Source: Mesorhizobium sp. 65-26
GTDB lineage: Bacteria; Pseudomonadota; Alphaproteobacteria; Rhizobiales; Rhizobiaceae
Reading direction: 5' to 3'
Assembly: GCA_001899205.1 (NCBI GenBank)
Contig: MKVL01000025.1
Span: 372,001-436,000 of the forward strand
DNA: 64,000 nucleotides
Made by a program: the position numbers and the translations under genes. The notes beneath the pieces were generated by a model, which was not told the origin of the DNA, did not search any database, and saw only the letters and a program-made list of their open reading frames with translations. The number at the start of each line of letters is the position of its first letter. Within the stretch, counting starts at the first letter, position 1. Of this stretch, positions 51,530-59,951 are shown one piece after another.

Positions 51530-52003
51530 TCATTCCGGCTTGTAACTCCCGAAGGCTTGCGCGCTTTCGATGAGCTCGACACGGAACCCGTCGGGATCGA
51601 TCACATAAACCGCCTTGCCCCCTTTGTTGGGGCCGATGGTTGGCGTCACCGGCGCGGAAACGGATTGCACGCCGAGCGCGGTCAGCTTGTCGTGGAAAGC
51701 CGTGAGGTCGTCGACGTTGAAGGCAATGTGGCCGTTGCCGACATTGCCGTTACGCATGTCGACCGGCACCTGCTCGACATTGCGATATTCGAGCAGTTCC
51801 AGGCAGACGTCCGTCCCCGGCAGGCGCAGGATCGCGCCGTGCAGGTCGACATCGGGATAGCCGACGAGCTCGCCGATATAGGGCGCGCGCGGATTCCACT
51901 GGAAGGCCAGCTCGAAGCCCAGCACGTCGCGATAGAAGGCTATGGAGCGCTCAAGCGACCGTACAGTGAAGCCCGTGTGGTGTGCTTTGGTGATCCTTGC
52001 CAT
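51530..52003 (-). CDS. VOC-superfamily (glyoxalase/dioxygenase-fold) protein
   Basis: Metal-dependent VOC protein of 157 residues with two beta-alpha-beta-beta-beta modules. Probable metal ligands are His9 in KAHHTGFTVR, the Glu of LELLEYRN, His in GNGHIAFNVDD and Glu in DGFRVELIES. ATG 52003 follows the SDR gene after 35 nt; the longer frame is a shadow. Members isomerise, epimerise or cleave small oxygenated substrates. A second VOC gene lies at 61062; the two are related but not copies. Confidence 0.88.
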   Translation of the reverse strand: MARITKAHHTGFTVRSLERSIAFYRDVLGFELAFQWNPRAPYIGELVGYPDVDLHGAILRLPGTDVCLELLEYRNVEQVPVDMRNGNVGNGHIAFNVDDLTAFHDKLTALGVQSVSAPVTPTIGPNKGGKAVYVIDPDGFRVELIESAQAFGSYKPE

Positions 52004-52038
52004 GGCTATCTCCGGCGCTGGATGAGGCGCATCTGTCG

Positions 52039-52836
52039 TCAGGCGGTGAGGTAGCCGTCGTCGCACATCACGACATGGCCGGTGACCAGCTCCGATGCGT
52101 CGCTGGCGAGGAAGACGGCCGTGCCGATCAGTTCGCGCGGCAGGCCGAGGCGGGGCCGCAGCATGCGCGCCTTGATGAAGTCGGCGGTGATCGAGCTGGT
52201 CGATGCCGCCGCCTTGGTCAGCGGCGATTCCATGAGCGTCGGTCCGATGCCGTTGACCCGCACGCCGCGGTCGCGCCACTCCAGCGCCAGCGCGCGGGTC
52301 ACCTGCAGCACGCCGCCCTTGGAGGCCAGATAGGCGCTGGCCCACGGATAGGCGCTGAACGACCCGATCGAGGCGATGTTGATGATGCTGCCCTTGCGCT
52401 GGTCGAGCATGACGCCGCCGAAGGCCTGGCAGCAGAAATACGTGCCCTTGAGGTTGAGATCGAGGATGAAGTTGAACTTGTCCTCGGGGAAGTCCTCGGC
52501 GGGGCTGCGGAAGGCCGACCCGGCGCTGTTGACCAGTATGTCGACATGGCCGTGGTCGCGGCGGACCGTTTCGGCCAGCGCGAAACACTGATCCCTGCGC
52601 GTCACGTCGAGTTCCGCGACCATGGCCTTGCCGCCTTGTTCGGCGATGGTGACGCGGGTCGCCTCGGCGCCAGCCACGTTGACGTCCGCGACGATGACGG
52701 TGACCCCGAGCTGCGCGTAGCCGATCGAGATTGCCGCGCCCAGCCCGCTGCCGCCGCCGGTAACCACCGCCACGCGGCCGGAAAGATCGAAAAGGCCGGC
52801 CGCGTAGTTGGCTGGAACTGTCGGTTCTTCGCTCAT
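52039..52836 (-). CDS. Short-chain dehydrogenase/reductase
   Basis: Classical SDR of 265 residues with TGGGSGLGAA, LVNSAGSAFR and catalytic YLASK. It lies 16 nt after the enolase-superfamily gene, so the two products probably act in successive steps: dehydration of a sugar acid and oxidation of the resulting 3-deoxy-2-keto acid is one known pattern. Confidence 0.93.
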   Translation of the reverse strand: MSEEPTVPANYAAGLFDLSGRVAVVTGGGSGLGAAISIGYAQLGVTVIVADVNVAGAEATRVTIAEQGGKAMVAELDVTRRDQCFALAETVRRDHGHVDILVNSAGSAFRSPAEDFPEDKFNFILDLNLKGTYFCCQAFGGVMLDQRKGSIINIASIGSFSAYPWASAYLASKGGVLQVTRALALEWRDRGVRVNGIGPTLMESPLTKAAASTSSITADFIKARMLRPRLGLPRELIGTAVFLASDASELVTGHVVMCDDGYLTA

Positions 52837-52852
52837 CGAGCTTCGTCCCTCG

Positions 52853-53986
52853 TCAATTCAGGATGTGGTCTGGATCCTGATGCGGCTGGCTCAGCGCCCA
52901 TTCGCGGTTTAGCATGTCGCCGAACCCCGGCTTCGACGGCAGCGGCTTCATCAGCCCGCCGGCGATGATCTCCGGCTGGACGAGGCTGTCGGCATAAGGG
53001 TCGACGCCGCTCCACGGCACGCCCCATTCGACCGGCTTGTCGGAGAAGCCCCACGCGCTGAACACCTGGCTGTGCACATGCGCGAACATATGCGGGCCGA
53101 AATCCACGCCGGCCGCAAGGCATTCGTCGATGATGGCGCGGCCTCCGGTGATGCCGCCCATGCAGGTCAGGTCGACGCGCACGCGATCGACCGACCCCGC
53201 CATGATCAGCGCTTCCGGATAGTAGGAGCCGCCTTGCTCGTCGCCCTGCCAGATCGGCATGGGCACGCGCTTGCGCAGCTCGGCGAGCTTCCTGGCGTTG
53301 CCGGGTGGGAAGATGTCCTCGATGCAGCCCATGTCGAGGTCGCCGATGCGGTTGGCGTAGTCGGCGGCGGAATCGACGTCCGAGAACATCCAGACGAGGT
53401 CGGTGCCGAGCCATGCATCCGGCGCGTTCCTGCGCGCGGCGCGCAACCGCGCTTCCGATTCATCGAGCGTCACGCCCATCGGCGCCTTGAACCGCCGCCA
53501 TCCCTCGGCATAGAGGCCCTTGACCTGCTCACCGATCTTCTGCGGGTTCATCAGCGCGGGTGGGTAGCCGATGATCGCGGTCGCGGGCATCGGCGCCGTC
53601 TTGCCGCCGAGGAACTCGGCGATCGACTTGTCCGCCATCCTGGCCGCGACGTCCCAGGCGGCGAGATCGACCTGCGACAGGGCGCGCAGGCCGACGCCCG
53701 CGCTGTGCGAGCCATAGGTCCGTCCCTTGGCTGTCTTGAAGGTCTTTTCGCGGTCGGCGATGTCGGTGCCGACATAGACCGGCGCGATGCTCTTGCGGAT
53801 CTGTTCGGCGCAGGCGCCGTCGCGCGTCAGCGTGAAGGACCAGCCCTCGTGGCCGGATTGCGTGCGCAGCCGCACCACCACGAATTCCCGGTGGTTCATC
53901 ACCCAGTCGCCGAAGATCACCGGCGCCGGCAACTGGCCCTGAATGGTGGCGACGCTGATGTCGACGATAGCAGAAGGACTAGGCAT
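52853..53986 (-). CDS. Enolase-superfamily enzyme (MR/MLE family), head of the CoA-pathway operon
   Basis: Enzyme of 377 residues. The N-terminal cap (residues 1-125) and barrel are visible, with candidate metal or catalytic residues in RRFKAPMGV, GTDLVWMFSDVD, GCIEDIFPPGN and GDEQGGSYYPEAL. The usual KxK motif is replaced by KAP, so it differs from both MR/MLE proteins at 10-12 kb. ATG 53986 has GGGAGGGGA before it. LacI-type palindromes lie 70-103 nt upstream. Probably dehydrates a sugar acid; substrate unknown. Confidence 0.9.
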   Translation of the reverse strand: MPSPSAIVDISVATIQGQLPAPVIFGDWVMNHREFVVVRLRTQSGHEGWSFTLTRDGACAEQIRKSIAPVYVGTDIADREKTFKTAKGRTYGSHSAGVGLRALSQVDLAAWDVAARMADKSIAEFLGGKTAPMPATAIIGYPPALMNPQKIGEQVKGLYAEGWRRFKAPMGVTLDESEARLRAARRNAPDAWLGTDLVWMFSDVDSAADYANRIGDLDMGCIEDIFPPGNARKLAELRKRVPMPIWQGDEQGGSYYPEALIMAGSVDRVRVDLTCMGGITGGRAIIDECLAAGVDFGPHMFAHVHSQVFSAWGFSDKPVEWGVPWSGVDPYADSLVQPEIIAGGLMKPLPSKPGFGDMLNREWALSQPHQDPDHILN

Positions 53987-54055
53987 TCCATCCCCTCCCA
54001 AGGAGTCCGGACGATCCCGGAGCCTTCGTCACCATAGCGAGCGCAACTCTCTTGG

Positions 54056-54089
54056 TCAACCGATTGATCAGTTAAAGTCAAACGATTGA
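54056..54089. promoter_or_regulatory. Paired LacI-type palindromic operators, second location
   Basis: TCAACCGATTGA (54056-54067) and TCAAACGATTGA (54078-54089), centres 22 bp apart, differ from the sites at 44806-44840 only at position 5 or at an end. They lie between the divergent starts at 53986 and 54228, so both operons should respond to the same LacI repressor. Confidence 0.75.
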
Positions 54090-54227
54090 CAAGATTTTCT
54101 TGATTGCCTATCGTGCCGTCAATGTTGGGGTGTGGAGGCGCTTGGCGGCCGGTGTTCGGTGTCGCGCGACGCGGACGCGGCGATGCTGCCTCGAGGGTGG
54201 CGACGTCCGCGTCGCGAAGGGGTTCGG

Positions 54228-55397
54228 ATGGGTTCGATCAGTCTTAGAAAAGTCGGAAAGACTTACGGCGCCGTCGCCGCCGTCCGGGGCGTCGACCTGG
54301 AGATCGGCGATGGCGAGTTCGTCGTCTTCGTGGGGCCGTCCGGATGCGGCAAGTCCACCTTGCTGCGCATGATCGCCGGGCTGGAATCGATAAGCGCGGG
54401 CGAGATCGCCATAGACGGCAAGGTGATGAACGAGGTGTCGCCGCGCGATCGCGACATCGCCATGGTCTTCCAGAGCTACGCGCTTTATCCGCAGATGACG
54501 GTGCGCGAGAACATCGCCTTCGCGCTGGAACTGCGCAAGGTGTCGAAGGCGGAGATCGCGCAGCGCGTCGACGAGGCGGCGCGCATCCTGGACCTCAGTG
54601 AATTGCTCGGCCGCAAGCCGCGTGAACTCTCGGGCGGCCAGCGGCAGCGTGTCGCCATGGGGCGGGCGATCGTGCGCGACCCGGCGGTGTTCCTTCTCGA
54701 CGAGCCGCTCTCCAACCTCGACGCCAAGCTGCGCGTCCAGCTTCGCGCGGAACTCGGCCGCCTGCACGCCCGGCTCGGCGTGACCACCATCCACGTCACC
54801 CATGACCAGGTCGAGGCGATGACGCTGGGCAGCCGCGTTGCCGTGTTCTCGCGCGGCTCCCTGCAGCAATACGATACGCCGCATACGCTCTACCACGCGC
54901 CGGCCAACATCTTCGTCGCCGGTTTCATCGGCAGCCCGGCGATGAACTTCCTGGAAGCGCGGGTGGTCGAGAAGGCTTCCGGAGGCCTGTTGGTCGCCGT
55001 CGGCCGGGGCCGGTTCACGGTCACGCCACGGTCGGACGCGCACGGCCTGGCGCCGGGTGACGCGGTGCTGGTCGGCGTCCGTCCGGAGCATCTTTCCCTG
55101 CGGCATGCCGGTCAGGCCGAGACCGGCATCGAGGCGCAGGTCGAACTGGTCGAGCATCTCGAACCGGAGTCCTTCATCGGTGTCGCGCCGTCCGACCCGG
55201 CCGTTGTGATCCGCACGGCCGACGATTATGCGCCCACCTCAGGCGCCGACCCGGCCGAGCGGGTTCGTCGGGAAGCACGCCTTATCGTGGCGCGCGTTCC
55301 CTCAAATGCGCTGCCACCGCGTGGCGCCGGGCTTGAACTCTGCGTCGATGGCCGGAGGGCTCATCTCTTCGACATGTCCAGGGGAGTGGCGCTGTGA
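54228..55397 (+). CDS. Carbohydrate ABC transporter ATP-binding protein (MsmK/UgpC type)
   Basis: ATPase of 389 residues with Walker A GPSGCGKST (about residues 37-45), Q-loop VFQSYALYPQMTV, signature LSGGQRQRV, Walker B VFLLDEPLSNLDAKLRV and a C-terminal TOBE/OB regulatory domain. ATG 54228 gives MGSISLRKVGKTYG; the upstream open frame has no similarity. No permease or binding protein is adjacent; the MalFG-type importer at 41498-44723 lacks an ATPase and shares the same operator motif, so this is its likely partner. Confidence 0.94.
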   Translation: MGSISLRKVGKTYGAVAAVRGVDLEIGDGEFVVFVGPSGCGKSTLLRMIAGLESISAGEIAIDGKVMNEVSPRDRDIAMVFQSYALYPQMTVRENIAFALELRKVSKAEIAQRVDEAARILDLSELLGRKPRELSGGQRQRVAMGRAIVRDPAVFLLDEPLSNLDAKLRVQLRAELGRLHARLGVTTIHVTHDQVEAMTLGSRVAVFSRGSLQQYDTPHTLYHAPANIFVAGFIGSPAMNFLEARVVEKASGGLLVAVGRGRFTVTPRSDAHGLAPGDAVLVGVRPEHLSLRHAGQAETGIEAQVELVEHLEPESFIGVAPSDPAVVIRTADDYAPTSGADPAERVRREARLIVARVPSNALPPRGAGLELCVDGRRAHLFDMSRGVAL

Positions 55398-55671
55398 TGG
55401 GCAGTGGTTTTCCGGCCCGCGTCGCCTCCGCGCCCGCGCATTGCCCCGGCGGTGACAGTGACAGCGGCGCCTTGTGGCCGAACGGTGGATATCCGGTACG
55501 GCAAGGTGCGTTTCAGAGTCGATTTTCCAAAGGGATCATGCGCAAAATCAAGGTGTTACAGCGTCCCGTGAAACCGGAAGGGGCCGGGTGCGCCGTAGCG
55601 CGTTCGCGTGCCCGCCGGCCATGCTCCGGCGAGGCCCACCCAACCCTTGCCTCGGATACGGAGAACTGACC

Positions 55672-55908
55672 ATGCGTTCCACCCTCAAGATGCCAAAGGT
55701 CGGCGATGCCGTCGACGAAGTCGTCATCAGCGAAATACAGGTGCAGCCAGGCACTCGGGTGACGGAGGGGCAGACCCTCTTCGTCGTCGAGACCGACAAG
55801 ACGCAGGTGGAGGTCCCCGCGCCATTCGCCGGCACGGTCGCCGAGATCCTGATCGCGGTCGGCGACGATGTCAGGACCGGCGCGCCGACGCTGGTGCTCG
55901 AGGTCTGA
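55672..55908 (+). CDS. Free-standing lipoyl (biotinyl/lipoyl attachment) domain protein
   Basis: A 78-residue protein consisting only of a lipoyl domain. The attachment Lys is residue 43 in VVETDKTQVEVPAP, and the symmetric second half (GTVAEILIAVGDDVRTGAPT) is complete. In normal 2-oxoacid dehydrogenases this domain is part of E2 together with an acyltransferase, which is absent. It is encoded 1 nt before a MaoC gene, opposite an operon with E1 alpha and beta, so it likely accepts the E1 product. ATG 55672 follows GGAGAAC. The 274 bp before it hold only a 91-residue open frame without similarity. Confidence 0.88.
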   Translation: MRSTLKMPKVGDAVDEVVISEIQVQPGTRVTEGQTLFVVETDKTQVEVPAPFAGTVAEILIAVGDDVRTGAPTLVLEV

Positions 55909-55909
55909 C

Positions 55910-56401
55910 ATGCCCAGGGTTCATTCGGCCCGTGACGAGAGGTTCGGCGGCTATCTCGACGATTTCGAGATCGGCGAGGTGTTCAGGCACTGGCCGGGCA
56001 AGACCGTCACCGAGGCCGATGACCATCTGTTCTGCCTGCTGACCATGGCCGCGAGCCCGCTGCATATCGATCGCCATTTCGCGGCGACCGAAATGGCTCA
56101 CGGCCGCAATGTCGTGGTCGGCACCTACATCTACTCGCTGCTCCTCGGCATGAGCGTGCCCGACATCTCCGGGCGCGCCGTGGCCAATCTCGGTCTCAGC
56201 GACCTGCGGCATCTGGCGCCGCTGTTCCACGGCGACACGCTCTACGGCGAGACGGAGGTTCTCAACCGCCGCCACTCGGCGTCACGCCCCGGTGAAGGCA
56301 TCCTCACCGTCCGCACGGACGGCTTCAACCAGGACCGGCTCAAGGTCTGTACGTTCACGCGCTCGGTCCTGCTTCCGGTGCGCCAGGGAAAGGATGCATG
56401 A
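55910..56401 (+). CDS. MaoC-like hotdog dehydratase/hydratase
   Basis: Single-hotdog protein of 163 residues with the (R)-specific hydratase pattern FEIGEVFRHWPGKTVTEADD, then SPLHIDRHFAATE and LFHGDTLYGETEVLNRRHSA. It starts 1 nt after the lipoyl gene and overlaps the CoA-transferase gene by 4 nt. It probably adds water to, or removes it from, an enoyl-CoA, in step with the transferase. Confidence 0.91.
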   Translation: MPRVHSARDERFGGYLDDFEIGEVFRHWPGKTVTEADDHLFCLLTMAASPLHIDRHFAATEMAHGRNVVVGTYIYSLLLGMSVPDISGRAVANLGLSDLRHLAPLFHGDTLYGETEVLNRRHSASRPGEGILTVRTDGFNQDRLKVCTFTRSVLLPVRQGKDA

Positions 56402-57639
56402 TGGAACAGGCCACGGCGCGCGAAACCGACGGATCGGACCACGGAGCCCTTCGGGGTATTCGCGTCGTCGAGCTCGCGACCGTGGTCGCCGGGCCCGGTG
56501 CCGGCCGCTATCTCGCCGATTTCGGCGCCGAGGTCATCAAGGTCGAGGGACCGGGCGGTGATCCGACCCGCCGCATGGGCTGGACAGGCGAGGGCGAGGC
56601 CGATTCCTATTTCTGGAAGCTCGTCAATCGCAACAAGCAGGCGGTCGTGCTCGACCTCAAGACGGAGGACGGCAAGAACAGCCTGTGGTCGCTGCTGCTC
56701 GACGCCGACGTGCTGATCGAGAACATGCGCCCTGGCAAGCTCGAGGCGCTTGGTTTCGGTCCCGAAGAGCTGCTGCGCCGCAACCCGAAGCTCGTCATCC
56801 TGCGCGTCACCGGCTTCGGCCAGGACGGCCCCTATGCCCTGCATCCAGGCTTTGCCACCATCGCAGAGGCGATGAGTGGTTTTTCCGGCCTTCTCGGCGA
56901 GGCCGACGGCCCGCCGCTCTTGCCGCCCATCGCCATGACCGATGAGGTGACGGCGCTCGTCGGCGCCTTCGCCACCATGGTGGCCCTGCGCCACGCAGAG
57001 CGCACCGGAGAAGGGCAGACGATCGACGTCAACCTGCTCAACTCCATGTTTCAGATCATGGGGCCGCTGCCGTCCGCTTACGCTCACATGGGCTACCTGC
57101 AGCCACGGCTCGGCGCCGGAATTCCCTACACCGTTCCGCGCGGCACCTATCGTTGCGCCGACAAGGTTTGGGTGGCGATCTCAAGCTCTTCCGATTCCGT
57201 CGCGCGTCGCCTGCTGGTTCTCATCGGCCTTGGCGACGACGAGCGCTTCTCGTCCTTTCAGGCGCGCAGCCGCAACCGTGACGCCCTGGAAGCCTATGTC
57301 GCCGCCTGGGTCGCGGAGCGGTCGTCGGAGGAGGTGCTGCGCGAGTTCCGCCGCGTCGACGCCGCGATCGCCAAGGTGCTCGACATGCGCGACATTTTCG
57401 CCGACGAGCATTTTCGCGCACGCGGCATGATCGCCGAACTGGACGGCGTCGTGATGCAGAATGTGGTTGCCGGCCTGTCGAGGACGCCGGGCCGCCTGCG
57501 TCATCAGGGACGCCCGTTCGACGCCGACACCAAGGCGGTGCTCGCGCGTTTCGCGGCAAAGAAGACAGGAGCATCGCGGGCCGGGAAAGCGAAGCCAGCC
57601 GGATCGTCTGCCAAGGATACCTCCGGCAAGGGTACCTGA
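56398..57639 (+). CDS. Class III CoA-transferase (CaiB/BaiF family), second copy
   Basis: Enzyme of 413 residues. It shows RVVELATVVAGPGAGRYLAD, FGAEVIKVEGPGGDPTR, NRNKQAVVLDLKTEDGK and the catalytic Asp in AMTDEVTALVGAFATMVALR. The C-terminus ends in a Lys/Ala-rich tail of about 30 residues. It is only distantly like the transferase at 46882, which suggests two different acids or two steps. It converges on the broken ligase gene. Confidence 0.93.
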   Translation: MMEQATARETDGSDHGALRGIRVVELATVVAGPGAGRYLADFGAEVIKVEGPGGDPTRRMGWTGEGEADSYFWKLVNRNKQAVVLDLKTEDGKNSLWSLLLDADVLIENMRPGKLEALGFGPEELLRRNPKLVILRVTGFGQDGPYALHPGFATIAEAMSGFSGLLGEADGPPLLPPIAMTDEVTALVGAFATMVALRHAERTGEGQTIDVNLLNSMFQIMGPLPSAYAHMGYLQPRLGAGIPYTVPRGTYRCADKVWVAISSSSDSVARRLLVLIGLGDDERFSSFQARSRNRDALEAYVAAWVAERSSEEVLREFRRVDAAIAKVLDMRDIFADEHFRARGMIAELDGVVMQNVVAGLSRTPGRLRHQGRPFDADTKAVLARFAAKKTGASRAGKAKPAGSSAKDTSGKGT

Positions 57640-57712
57640 ACGGCTTCAATCGCGGAGTTCGAGCATTTCGCTGCTCGGCGAGGGAGCCGAAGGGATCGTG
57701 TTTTGGACCGGC

Positions 57713-59057
57713 TCAGACCGGCGAAAGATTCCGCCGCAAGAGCTTGCCGTTGGCACTGCGCGGCAGGGCCGGCACGAAGAACACCTGCTTGGGGCGCTTG
57801 TAGGCGGCCAGCCGCTCCGTCGCCAGCGCTGCGATGTCATCGGCGCTGACATCGGCGCCGTCCTTGCGCACCACGAAGGCGGCGATCACCGAGACGTCGT
57901 CGCGCACGCGATGCTCCGCCACGGCGATCTCGGCAACGCCGGGGCAGGGGGCCAGCGCTGCCTCGACCTCGAGCGGGGAGACACGGAAGCCGCCGGCGTT
58001 CATCAGGTCGTCGGCGCGGCCGTGGTACCAGAGGTAGCCGTCCTCATCGAAGGCGGCGAGGTCGCCCCCGGCGAACCAGTCGCCGTGGAAAACGCGCTCG
58101 TCCTCGTCCGGTCGCCGCCAGTAGCCGCGCATCAGGCCGGCGTCGCCGCGATGGATGGCGAGAAGGCCGATCTCCCCGGCCGGAAGCGGTTCGGCCGGGC
58201 CGGACACCGGCAGTATCGCGATCCGCCGGCCGCGTTGCGGCATGCCGGGGCTGCCGGGCCGGATCGGCATGCCTTCCCGGTTGGAGACGAAGGTCGAGCA
58301 TTCGCTCATGCCGAAGGCCTCGTAGATCTCGCGGCCGGTCGCCATGCGCCACGCGTCCAGGATCGCCGGGCTCAGGGCTTCGCCGGCGGCAAGCCCATGC
58401 CGCAGCGTCCAGGCCGACGCCGAGCGTGTAGCTCCAGTTGAAGGCGCCCGCATGCAGCATCACGTCGCCGGCGGTCAGCCTCTGCCAGTCGCCATGCATG
58501 GGCACGCGTCCGAGCGCGGTCCGATGGGCATGGACGACGCCTTTCGGCCGCGTGCTGGTGCCGGAGGTGTAGATCATGTAGGCCGGCGCCTCGGCCTCGG
58601 TGTCGGCATAGCCGGCCGGCGGCGATGCCTTGAGCCGGCCGATCGCCGTTTCGTCGAGAATCCGGCAGCTGACGGGAACCGCCGCGACCGCCAGCGATCC
58701 GACCTGGGCGATTGCCGCCGCCTGGCAATCGTCGAGCAGGAACGCGACCTCGGCTTCGGTCAATTGAGCTGAAACCGGTATCGGCACCAGGCCCGCGGCG
58801 ATGGCGCCAAAGAACAGCAGCGCGTAGTCGCTCGTGTTGGGCAGCCGCAGCATGATCCGGTCGCCGGGCCGGAGACCGGTCGCCAGCAGCCCGGCGGCAA
58901 CACGCCGGGTCGCAATATCGAGCTCGGCGTAGGTCCAGCGCTCGGCCTGCCGCGGCGCATCCACGTCGCTGACGACGATCAGCGCCGTCTTGTCCGGTGT
59001 CGCGCGCGTGGCTGGCTCCAGGCAGTGACGCGCCAGGTTGAAGTGCGTCGGGATCAT
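57713..59057 (-). pseudogene. Acyl/benzoate-CoA ligase (AMP-binding) broken by a deletion and frameshift
   Basis: The N-terminal part runs from ATG 59057 (MIPTHFNLARHC) in one frame and includes the P-loop YTSGTSTRPKGV and FNWSYTLGVG. The family continues in another frame from about 58420 (TLRHGLAAGEALS, YEAFGMSE, catalytic Lys region RSANGKLLRR) to the stop at 57713. In intact benzoate-CoA-ligase-like enzymes about 120 residues separate the P-loop Tyr from the AGE motif; here about 63 do, so some 60 residues (near 58416-58422) are missing together with the frame. The product is expected to be inactive. It overlaps the SDR gene upstream by 4 nt. A sequencing or assembly loss is the alternative. 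Confidence 0.8.
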
Positions 59058-59830
59058 GAGGCCGGCGTCTGCAACCACGTCGGTGCCTCGGGGATGCCCT
59101 GAACGATCCAGCCGCCGTCGACGACGATCGTCTGGCCGGTCATGTAGGTTGCCTCGTCTCCCGCCAGGAAGCGCACGGCGTTGGAGATCTCCTCCGTGGT
59201 GGCGAGCCTCTTCATCGGCACACGGCCGATCATCCAGCCTTCCTCGAGCGAGCCGTCGGCGAGGCCCTGGTCGATGAACTTGGTGCGCGTGAAGCCGGGC
59301 GCGACGGCGTTGACGCGGATGCCCGACGTCGCCACTTCCAGCGACAGCGCCCGCGTCAGCCCGAGGATACCGGCCTTGGCGGCGCAGTAGGCGCCGCGCC
59401 CCGGCAGGCCGACGAAGGCCGCCGTCGAGGCGATGCTGACGATGGAGCCGCCCTTGCCGCGCGCCACCATGCGCGGCACGGCCTCGGACGCGCACAAGAA
59501 CAGGCCGTTGAGATGCGTGGCGACGACGGCCGAAAAGTCGGCGAACGAAACCTTGCCCACGAGGCCGACGCGCTGGATGCCGGCATTGTTGACCAGTATG
59601 TCGATATGGCCGGCTCGCTCGTCGATGGTCTTGAAAGCGGCCGCGACGCTTGCCGGATCGGTGACGTCGGTCTCGATATGGACGATGCCTGCTCTGGGCT
59701 CGTCCGGCGGGTTCTTGTCCAGCGCGAAAACAGTCGCGCCGTCGGCCAGCAGACGTGTCGCGATGGCATCGCCGATGCCGCGCGCCGCGCCCGTGACCGC
59801 GGCGACCTTTCCGTCCAGCGACCGCGTCAT
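59054..59830 (-). CDS. Short-chain dehydrogenase/reductase
   Basis: Classical SDR of 258 residues with TGAARGIGDA, LVNNAGIQRVG and catalytic YCAAK. ATG 59830 is preceded by GGAGACC; the frame to 59944 adds no similarity. It lies 121 nt after the next SDR gene upstream and overlaps the ligase remnant by 4 nt. Confidence 0.93.
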   Translation of the reverse strand: MTRSLDGKVAAVTGAARGIGDAIATRLLADGATVFALDKNPPDEPRAGIVHIETDVTDPASVAAAFKTIDERAGHIDILVNNAGIQRVGLVGKVSFADFSAVVATHLNGLFLCASEAVPRMVARGKGGSIVSIASTAAFVGLPGRGAYCAAKAGILGLTRALSLEVATSGIRVNAVAPGFTRTKFIDQGLADGSLEEGWMIGRVPMKRLATTEEISNAVRFLAGDEATYMTGQTIVVDGGWIVQGIPEAPTWLQTPAS

Positions 59831-59951
59831 GGTAGGTCTCCTTCCTCCGGCAATTCCGGGACGGCGCCTGATGGCTTTCCATCCGGATTGCGCAACAAAC
59901 ATGGCCTGGGGCGCTTCCGCGATTTCGCAGGCAGCGCGCCCCAAGTGGGGT

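Noticed and set aside
55394-55669. Open frame of 91 codons after the ATPase gene
   Set aside because: It overlaps the ATPase stop by 4 nt, but its product is low-complexity, without similarity, and the lipoyl gene has its own ribosome site.
57713-59057. Ligase region as two separate functional genes
   Set aside because: Each part alone lacks essential segments of an AMP-binding enzyme; the junction fits a deletion with frameshift.
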